Below, piece after piece: positions 14,792 through 19,877 of a stretch of DNA of 19,877 nt. Made by a program: the position numbers and the translations under genes. This DNA comes from DASQDN01 sp035630195 (GTDB lineage: Bacteria; Acidobacteriota; Terriglobia; Bryobacterales; Bryobacteraceae). The notes under the pieces were generated by a model. That model was given only the letters and a program-made list of their open reading frames with translations, was not told the origin of the DNA and did no database searches. The stretch lies in assembly GCA_035630195.1 (NCBI GenBank), contig DASQLD010000709.1, positions 1-19,877 of the forward strand, read 5' to 3'. Every line of letters starts with the position of its first letter. Position 1 is the stretch's first letter.

Positions 14792-16072
14792 ATGGAATTA
14801 TCGCCCCTTCTGCTCGTCCGCCAGCGCTTTCCGAGCCGCGCCATCAAAGACATTGCCGGTGAAGTGCAAAAACAGCTCTCCGGTTCCAATTTCGGATCGC
14901 GGCTGAAACCCGGGTCGCGGGTGGCAATCGGGGTAGGCAGTAGAGGGATCCACAATATCGACGTGATCGTAAAAGGTCTTGTCGACTACTGGAAGTCGCA
15001 AGGCGCTCAGCCTTTCATATTCCCGGCCATGGGAAGTCACGGGGCCGCTACGGCGCAAGGCCAAGCCGACGTTCTCGCCCATTACGGAATCGACGAGTTT
15101 ACGATGGGCTGTCCCGTCATCAGTCAGCTTGAAGTCGTGTCTCTCGGCTGCACCTCCGATGGTATCGAAGCCTTCATGGACAAAATGGCCTTCGAAAGCG
15201 ACGGCGTCATGTTGGTTAACCGCATAAAGTGGCATACCGACTTCGCGGGAAAGATCGAAAGCGGTCTTTTTAAGATGATGGCAATCGGCCTAGGGAAGTT
15301 TGCCGGAGCGCAGCGCTATCACACCTATGCCTACAAACTCGGGCTGGAGAAGGTGATTCGGACTGTCGGACGGCAACTCCTCCAGTCGGGCAAAATTCTT
15401 GGAGGCTTGGCTATCCTTGAAGACGCAAATCACGACACGGCACAATTGACAGCCGTCGCGGTAGAGGAGATGGAGCGGAAAGAAGAGGAACTCCTCGCAA
15501 CAACGAAGTCTTGGATGGGTCGTATTCCCTTTGATTTAGACGTGTTGATGCTGGACGAGATCGGAAAGACGATCAGTGGCGCCGGCATGGATACAAAAGT
15601 TGTAAACCGTAGCGTCCAGGGTCAATACAATCCGTGGGACACGGCGCCGAAATTCGAAAGGGTGTTTATCCGGGGCATCAGTGAGCACAGCTATGGCAAT
15701 GGCGTCGGCTTAGGTATGGCCGACGTCGTTCATGACCGCCTGCTGCAGCAGATCAATTGGACGCCGACCCGCATCAACTCGCTCACCGCCTCGACACCAG
15801 CGGCAATCCGGTTGCCCCTCCACTTATCCAGCGACAGGATGTGTCTGGAGACGATTGCCCCGACTGTCGGCAAGCTGGACATGAAGCAGGTGACGATCGG
15901 CTGGATCCGTAACTCAGCGGAACTCGGTTTGGGAGCCTACACCGCAAATCTACGTCCCCAGATCGAAGCAGATCCGAATTTGGAAATCATCGGTGAGGTC
16001 GACTGGCCGTTTGACGCCAACGGTGACCTGCCGGGGCTACCCTCTCTCACAACACAAGCCGTGGGCGTTTAG
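14792..16072 (+). CDS. LarA/DUF2088-like protein (nickel-dependent racemase superfamily, tentative)
   Basis: Protein of 426 residues, close in length to lactate racemase LarA (424). It has an N-terminal Rossmann-like nucleotide-fold region (VAIGVGSRGIHNIDVIVKG), then IFPAMGSHGAATAQGQ (His83) and VNRIKWHTDFAGKIESGLFK (His148), followed by MMAIGLGKFAGAQRYH. These blocks resemble the Lar_N/DUF2088 family, whose founding member uses a pincer nickel cofactor held by His and Lys residues. I cannot align it well enough to say whether the cofactor Lys and the three His are all kept, so it may be a LarA paralogue with another 2-hydroxyacid substrate, or lack the cofactor. No larB, larC or larE genes are in view. 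A leaderless promoter precedes it. Confidence 0.6.
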   Translation: MELSPLLLVRQRFPSRAIKDIAGEVQKQLSGSNFGSRLKPGSRVAIGVGSRGIHNIDVIVKGLVDYWKSQGAQPFIFPAMGSHGAATAQGQADVLAHYGIDEFTMGCPVISQLEVVSLGCTSDGIEAFMDKMAFESDGVMLVNRIKWHTDFAGKIESGLFKMMAIGLGKFAGAQRYHTYAYKLGLEKVIRTVGRQLLQSGKILGGLAILEDANHDTAQLTAVAVEEMERKEEELLATTKSWMGRIPFDLDVLMLDEIGKTISGAGMDTKVVNRSVQGQYNPWDTAPKFERVFIRGISEHSYGNGVGLGMADVVHDRLLQQINWTPTRINSLTASTPAAIRLPLHLSSDRMCLETIAPTVGKLDMKQVTIGWIRNSAELGLGAYTANLRPQIEADPNLEIIGEVDWPFDANGDLPGLPSLTTQAVGV

Positions 16073-16201
16073 GCCGCAGCATCGGGCGCCAAAAGAAATA
16101 AACCGGGAAGGGCTGGTGGGCACCTCCCCAGTTCGGATTGCACTTCGGCCCGAAAGCCTGCCGCTTGAGAGCATGCTGCCTCCTATAAGCAGAATTTTGT
16201 G

Positions 16202-16218
16202 CTGGCATCAGACATGCC
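16202..16218 (+). promoter_or_regulatory. Candidate sigma-54 (-24/-12) promoter before rimP leader ORF
   Basis: CTGGCATCAGACATGCC keeps GG and GC at the required 10-base spacing, with TGGCA at -24 and TGC at -12. A start about 12 bases after the GC (near 16229) would give a leader of about 20 bases before the small ORF at 16250, including its ribosome binding site. Sigma-54 control of rimP-nusA-infB would be unusual, so this stays tentative. Confidence 0.3.
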
Positions 16219-16249
16219 TTAGACGACTCACGAGAAAGAAAAGAGGAAA

Positions 16250-16315
16250 ATGCAAAACAAACTCGCGCGTCTCAGAAGAGTGGCTAACCAGGCGATACGA
16301 AGTCATCGGAACTGA
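16250..16315 (+). CDS. Possible 21-residue arginine-rich leader peptide
   Basis: The ATG at 16250 follows AAGAGGAAA, a usable ribosome binding site at a short spacing. The peptide starts MQNKLARLRRVANQ and continues AIRSHRN before TGA, with five Arg, one Lys and one His in 21 residues. Its stop is 28 bases before an intrinsic terminator that precedes rimP. This position is what a translation-sensing leader peptide would have. Short ORFs with a ribosome binding site also occur by chance, and no regulatory codon run beyond LRR is obvious. Confidence 0.4.
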   Translation: MQNKLARLRRVANQAIRSHRN

Positions 16316-16343
16316 GCTACAATAGGAGTTGTCGGACGTGACC

Positions 16344-16366
16344 AGTGCGCGAAAGCGCACTTTTTT
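16344..16366 (+). terminator. Intrinsic terminator/attenuator before rimP
   Basis: AGTGCGC (16344-16350) and GCGCACT (16355-16361) pair perfectly around a GAAA tetraloop and are followed by TTTTTATT. It is a textbook intrinsic terminator 38 bases before the rimP ATG. Since no alternative promoter is evident between it and rimP, it must be read through for rimP expression, making it an attenuator candidate. It might alternatively end a transcript from the LarA-like gene. Confidence 0.85.
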
Positions 16367-16403
16367 ATTGTTCGGCGAGTCGAAGTTGTCGAGTCGTTGA
16401 TAG

Positions 16404-16880
16404 ATGGCGCAAATCGGCCGCGAGGGCTTACTCGAACAAATTACCGCGATCGTTGATCGTGTCGCCAAGGCCCAGGGCCTCGAGGTAGTCGAGCTCGAAT
16501 TTCTCGGCGGCGGCAAACAGCGGTTGCTGCGCATCTACATCGACAAGCCGGAAGGCGTAACGCATCAGGATTGTGAGCTGGTCTCTCAGCAGGTTGGGAA
16601 TATCCTAGATGCCGAAGACGTCGTGCCGGGTGAGCATTATACCCTCGAGGTCAGTTCCCCGGGTGTAGAACGAAAACTGACGAAACCGGCTGATTTTGAG
16701 CGATTCACCGGTAAGAAGGCGAAAGTAGTTACGCATGAGCCGGTCGAAAGCCAGAAACACTGGGAAGGTATCTTGCGTGGTGTGGAAGGGGAGGAGCTTG
16801 TCATCGAACCTTCCGAAGGCCGGCTGATCCGGATACCGCTCACCGGCGTCAAACGAGCGAATTTGAAGTTCGAGTGGTAA
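16404..16880 (+). CDS. rimP: Ribosome maturation factor RimP
   Basis: RimP helps assemble the 30S ribosomal subunit. The 158 residues match the family length. The N-terminal alpha/beta domain has LEVVELEFLGGGKQRLLRIYIDKP and the family signature YTLEVSSPGVERKL at about residues 80-93; the C-terminal SH3-like barrel follows (FTGKKAKVV, GILRGVEGEELVI). The ATG at 16404 has no good Shine-Dalgarno (GTTGATAG), which may keep translation modest or depend on upstream ribosomes. nusA starts 39 bases downstream, in the cluster order seen in most bacteria. Confidence 0.96.
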   Translation: MAQIGREGLLEQITAIVDRVAKAQGLEVVELEFLGGGKQRLLRIYIDKPEGVTHQDCELVSQQVGNILDAEDVVPGEHYTLEVSSPGVERKLTKPADFERFTGKKAKVVTHEPVESQKHWEGILRGVEGEELVIEPSEGRLIRIPLTGVKRANLKFEW

Positions 16881-16919
16881 TCCTCGAAAGACCGTCATAT
16901 TAAGAAAGAGGCAATCAGA

Positions 16920-18434
16920 GTGGCATCCATTTTTGAGTCCATAGAGATTCTTAGCAAGGAAAAAGGTATTGACCCGCAGATCGTCATCAATGCGGTGAAG
17001 GATGCCATGCTGGTCGCCGCCCGCAAGCAATTTCGCACTCTTGAGGATTTGGTAGCGGAGGTTGACCCGAAGAGCGACAAAATTCATATTTACGCCGTCA
17101 AGCGCGTAGTTGACGACGTCCAGGATTCGTTGAATGAGTTAACGCTCGGAGAAGCCATGGGCCTCGATCCGGGTGCTCAGGTTGGACAGGAAATTCGTAT
17201 CCCGAAAGGTACGGAATCGCTCGGCCGCATTTCTGCCCAAACAGCTAAACAGGTTATCCTCCAGAAAGTCCGGGAGGCGGAGCGCGAAACGATCTACACC
17301 GAATATGCCGATCGTGTCGGGGAACTCGTCAACTGCACCGTCAAGCGGATCGAAGGTCAGGATATTGTGTGTGATCTCGGCAAGACTGAGGCCCGTCTTC
17401 CCAAGAAGGAACAATCGAAGCTCGAAGGCTTCACCGTCGGCGAGCGTGTACGTTGCGTCATAAAGAGCGTCGATAAGGCCGGAAAGAATGCAGGTGTCAT
17501 CGTCTCGCGCGCCGCGCCCGACCTGGTCATGCGCCTGTTCGAGCAGGAAGTGCCCGAGATCTACGACAGCACTGTCGTTATTAAAGGTTGCGCCCGTGAG
17601 GCGGGGGAGCGCACCAAGATCGCCGTCCTCAGCCGCGATCGCGATGTCGATTGCGTGGGCGCCTGCGTCGGGATGAAAGGAATGCGTGTTCAATCGATCA
17701 TTCGCGAGCTTAGGGGCGAAAAGATCGATATCATCGAGTATTCGGAAGATCCCGTAATATTTGCGACCCATGCTTTAAGCCCTGCTAAAATCAGCCGCGT
17801 CTCGATCGTCGATGCAATGGATCACCACATGGAAGTGATCGTCGATGACACGCAATTGTCTTTGGCTATCGGTAAAAAAGGTCAGAACGTCCGGCTCGCA
17901 GCCAAGCTGCTCGGATGGAAAATCGACATTAAGAGCGAAGAAGAAAAACGTCAGGAAGTGGAATCGCAGATGGCCGCCTTGGTGGCTCCGGGTGCTCCCA
18001 TTTCGGTCCTTCTTGACTATGGTCTCCAGGAAAATATCGTCGAGAAGCTCTTCGCCGGAGGCGTCCCTACCGTAGAACGTCTCGGGGGAATGACGCCGGA
18101 AGAGCTCGAAGCCATTCCTGGCATCGGTCCGGATCTTGTCGAGCATATACGTGACGTTGTCGTCGGCTACTACGGTCAATACGATGATGCCGCCGAGGTT
18201 CCTCAGGACGATGAATCGCAGGAACAGCAGCCAACCCTTGAAATAGGTGAAGAGGGTTACAATTATAGCGAGAGTGCCGAAACCGCAGAGTCGTCCCCAA
18301 ACCCTGCAGACGACGAGCCGGCTCTTGCGGCCGAATCCGAGCCGCTTCAGTCGGACGAACTTGACGCAGGCGCTGAAGAGCAATCTTTGGAGGTGGATGA
18401 GGATGAATCTGCTAAACTTAGAAACGCGGAATAA
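16920..18434 (+). CDS. nusA: Transcription termination/antitermination factor NusA
   Basis: NusA binds RNA polymerase and nascent RNA and modulates pausing, termination and antitermination. The GTG start at 16920 is supported by AGAGG about 9 bases upstream and by the typical opening ASIFESIEILSKEKGID. Domains in order: N-terminal polymerase-binding domain (about 1-125), S1 (about 134-200, GELVNCTVKRIEGQDIVCDL), KH1 (about 225-285, GACVGMKGMRVQSI), KH2 with GKKGQNVRLAAKLLGWKIDI (about 316-335), then a helix-hairpin-helix-like C-terminal region (about 360-415, EAIPGIGPDLVEHI). The last 80 or so residues are a strongly acidic Glu/Asp/Ser/Ala tail of low complexity, unlike the structured second acidic repeat of gamma-proteobacterial NusA. 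The 504-residue length is otherwise normal. Confidence 0.96.
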   Translation: MASIFESIEILSKEKGIDPQIVINAVKDAMLVAARKQFRTLEDLVAEVDPKSDKIHIYAVKRVVDDVQDSLNELTLGEAMGLDPGAQVGQEIRIPKGTESLGRISAQTAKQVILQKVREAERETIYTEYADRVGELVNCTVKRIEGQDIVCDLGKTEARLPKKEQSKLEGFTVGERVRCVIKSVDKAGKNAGVIVSRAAPDLVMRLFEQEVPEIYDSTVVIKGCAREAGERTKIAVLSRDRDVDCVGACVGMKGMRVQSIIRELRGEKIDIIEYSEDPVIFATHALSPAKISRVSIVDAMDHHMEVIVDDTQLSLAIGKKGQNVRLAAKLLGWKIDIKSEEEKRQEVESQMAALVAPGAPISVLLDYGLQENIVEKLFAGGVPTVERLGGMTPEELEAIPGIGPDLVEHIRDVVVGYYGQYDDAAEVPQDDESQEQQPTLEIGEEGYNYSESAETAESSPNPADDEPALAAESEPLQSDELDAGAEEQSLEVDEDESAKLRNAE

Positions 18435-18509
18435 CGGTCTAGGGGCGAGTCAGTTGTCCGAAAGATGGGATAGGTGGTAGTTCTGTCTTTCTTCAAGCAG
18501 TTCTTATCT

Positions 18510-19877
18510 ATGAGCAAAGTCCGAATCAATGAGCTCGCGAGAGAGCTAGAGGTCAAGCCAAATCGTATCCTCGAGTTGTTGCCTGAGTTTGGAGTCGAGG
18601 AAAAGAAGACCCATTCCAGCTCGATCGACGAGGATGTCGCGATTGCAATCAAGCGCAAGCTTGTCAGCGGCTCCGATTCGGATGTCGCATCGCGACCCGA
18701 ACGGGAGAGTTACCGCGCGGTTGCCGTAGCGGATGACGACGAGCCGGAAGAGTCTTCTCGTCAGGAAGAATCAGAAAGACCTCTCGAGGATCGCGTCGAA
18801 GAACGAGCAACTTCATCGGGTAGGGTGGAAGCGCCCAAGCCCGTGGAAGAGCCGGCTGCTGCGACCTCTCCGGAAGTTGTCGCCGAGGCCCAGAAAGCTC
18901 CGGTCATTCCAGCGCGGACCTCTCCGCTGCGGCCTCCGCTAGCATCCGGTCCACTGCGCCCACCTACGGGCCATCAGCATGTATCGCCCTCCGCAGCGCC
19001 GCCCGCGCCTCCGGCGCCGCCTGTTGTAGCTGCGGCTTCGCCCCAGGCGCCCAGCGCCCCCGTTCCGACTCCAGCGCAGCCGTTGCCGCGACCCGCGAGT
19101 CCTGGCGTTCCGCAGCAGCCGCAGCAACAGGCGCGACCTGCGATGCCGGGCCGCGATGTCCCAATCTTTTCGCCCAAGCCTGGTCAAGCGACCCCACAGC
19201 GTCCTGCCGCGCCGGCCGAACCCGCAAATAGACCTGGCGCCGAAGCTCGTACCGGTCCGCCATCTTTGCCAGGGACTCCCCGGCCAGCGCCGTCTCCTGG
19301 TACACCGCGGCCGCCGATTGCCCGTCCCCAACTGCCTTCGCGGCCGCAACAAGGCCAGCCGATCGGTGGACCTCCTCGTCCGGGCGGTCCGCAACAACCG
19401 CAGGGTCCCAGGCCGTCGATGGCCGGACAGCCTGCTGCGCGCCCAGTTGTGCCTCCGAATCCGGAGTTGCTGGCTCGCATTCAGCAGAGCCGCCCTGGAC
19501 CTCCACCCGCTCCGGGTCAGCCTCGTCCAGGCCCAACGCGTCCGAATCAGCCCGCTCCTGGTCAACCGATTTTCCGGGGTCCGCTCCGCCCGGGACAAGG
19601 TCCTAGACTCGGGGGGCCCACGCCCGGCGCTCCGTCGCCTGGAGCTCCGCAGCAGATGCGCGGACGTGGTCCGCAGCGGCATCCAACTTCTCCTTTAGGT
19701 CGGATTGAGCCGGCTCCGCCGCCACCGACCGAACTGGGGCGCCGCCATCAGGCCAAGCCTCGTCCCACCGGCGACATGGATCGCAAGCGGGACATGGAAG
19801 GCAAGCTCGATGGGAAGTTCCGTCCACAGAAGCGCCAGGAGCAGGCTCCGCCTCCGATCGATCGCGAGATCACTATC
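18510..19877 (+). CDS. infB: Translation initiation factor IF-2 (3' end outside the window)
   Basis: Open to the end of the window, giving 456 residues. IF-2 brings initiator tRNA to the 30S subunit and hydrolyses GTP; its G domain lies beyond the window. The start ATG at 18510 opens the IF2_N domain at once (SKVRINELARELEVKPNRIL, then LLPEFGVEEKK), which fixes the start, though no Shine-Dalgarno precedes it; an in-frame GTG at 18474 is an unlikely alternative. Residues about 52-110 are acidic. Residues about 110-430 are an unusually long low-complexity linker rich in Pro, Gln, Gly, Ala and Arg, with PPPP near base 19714. The last residues (PPPIDREITI) look like the entry to the next IF2 domain. 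It lies 75 bases after nusA. Confidence 0.95.
   Translation, partial: MSKVRINELARELEVKPNRILELLPEFGVEEKKTHSSSIDEDVAIAIKRKLVSGSDSDVASRPERESYRAVAVADDDEPEESSRQEESERPLEDRVEERATSSGRVEAPKPVEEPAAATSPEVVAEAQKAPVIPARTSPLRPPLASGPLRPPTGHQHVSPSAAPPAPPAPPVVAAASPQAPSAPVPTPAQPLPRPASPGVPQQPQQQARPAMPGRDVPIFSPKPGQATPQRPAAPAEPANRPGAEARTGPPSLPGTPRPAPSPGTPRPPIARPQLPSRPQQGQPIGGPPRPGGPQQPQGPRPSMAGQPAARPVVPPNPELLARIQQSRPGPPPAPGQPRPGPTRPNQPAPGQPIFRGPLRPGQGPRLGGPTPGAPSPGAPQQMRGRGPQRHPTSPLGRIEPAPPPPTELGRRHQAKPRPTGDMDRKRDMEGKLDGKFRPQKRQEQAPPPIDREITI

Larger units (their letters stand above)
16073..16403 (+). other. Leader region of the rimP-nusA-infB cluster
   Basis: This 331-base stretch has no sizeable protein gene. 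In order it contains a sigma-54-like element (16202-16218), a 21-residue arginine-rich ORF with a ribosome binding site (16250-16315), a TACAAT box (16318-16323) and an intrinsic terminator (16344-16366), with rimP starting at 16404. In Escherichia coli the same cluster begins with a tRNA gene (metY) and attenuators; I find no tRNA here. Bases 16073-16200 show only weak inverted repeats and nothing recognisable. Confidence 0.6.

Noticed and set aside
16129..16142. CAGTTCGGATTGCA, which resembles a conserved segment of 16S rRNA
   Set aside because: The match stops at 14 bases and the flanks do not continue as rRNA. It is most likely chance, not an rRNA fragment.
16318..16323. TACAAT as the main rimP promoter -10
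   Set aside because: No -35 at 16-18 bases, and a start near 16330 would run straight into the terminator at 16344-16366. Kept only as a note.
16073..16330. A tRNA gene before rimP, like metY in E. coli
   Set aside because: No T-arm consensus (GTTCRA with proper stem) or cloverleaf could be built; TTCGGAT at 16132 lacks the conserved A and a paired stem.
18939..19682. Long minus-strand reading frames (up to 247 residues) opposite infB
   Set aside because: Their Arg/Gly/Ala/Ser-rich low-complexity content is the mirror of the proline-rich IF-2 linker. The plus-strand frame continues the IF2_N domain without a stop, so these are shadows.
1..19877. CRISPR arrays, insertion sequences, phage genes, toxin-antitoxin pairs or defence systems
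   Set aside because: No regularly spaced repeats, transposase or integrase motifs, terminal inverted repeats or defence-family domains were seen on either strand.

Overview
The window carries about eighteen protein genes, densely packed on both strands, with no mobile element, CRISPR array, tRNA or rRNA that I can recognise. The gene content suggests a free-living Gram-negative bacterium, most likely an acidobacterium (Acidobacteriota, Solibacter/Bryobacter-like). This rests on the mix of families: a CHASE2 histidine kinase with an NtrC-type regulator, a small exported protein starting 'DLTGKW', a TIGR03790-like protein, a PafA-like phosphatase, DUF4920, DUF2934, and the rimP-nusA-infB cluster. 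It is an inference, not a measurement.

Layout. Positions 1-4326 (+) hold the end of an Xaa-Pro aminopeptidase gene, overlapped by a membrane histidine kinase and followed by its sigma-54 activator-type response regulator. Positions 4450-4596 (+) encode a 48-residue single-pass membrane peptide with a near-perfect ribosome binding site, absent from ordinary ORF calls because of its size. A convergent hairpin separates it from a small exported protein on the minus strand (4652-5023). Positions 5246-7488 (+) are an acidic unknown protein coupled to recJ by a TAATG overlap. A 422-base gene-free stretch with several inverted repeats precedes an OmpA-like peptidoglycan-binding lipoprotein (7911-8711), which ends at a strong bidirectional terminator.

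From 10457 down to 8775 (-) lies a probable three-gene operon: a LysR-type regulator, a tail-anchored small membrane protein and a PilZ-like small protein. A TIGR03790-like exported protein diverges from it (10573-11676, +). A second minus-strand group (14025 down to 11684) encodes an exported DUF4920 protein, a PafA-like exported phosphatase with an intact active site, and a DUF2934 protein. On the plus strand follow an unknown 216-residue protein and a LarA/DUF2088-like protein whose -10 box sits so close to the ATG that a leaderless transcript is likely.

The last 3.8 kb is the conserved transcription/translation cluster rimP-nusA-infB, with infB running off the end. Its 331-base leader holds a 21-codon arginine-rich ORF with a good ribosome binding site and then an intrinsic terminator just before rimP, an arrangement that looks like an attenuator.

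Most of the window is ordinary chromosomal core. The parts most worth a second look are the rimP leader, the leaderless start of the LarA-like gene, the 48-residue membrane peptide, and the structured gene-free stretch before the OmpA-like lipoprotein. I do not see a clearly novel multi-gene system.
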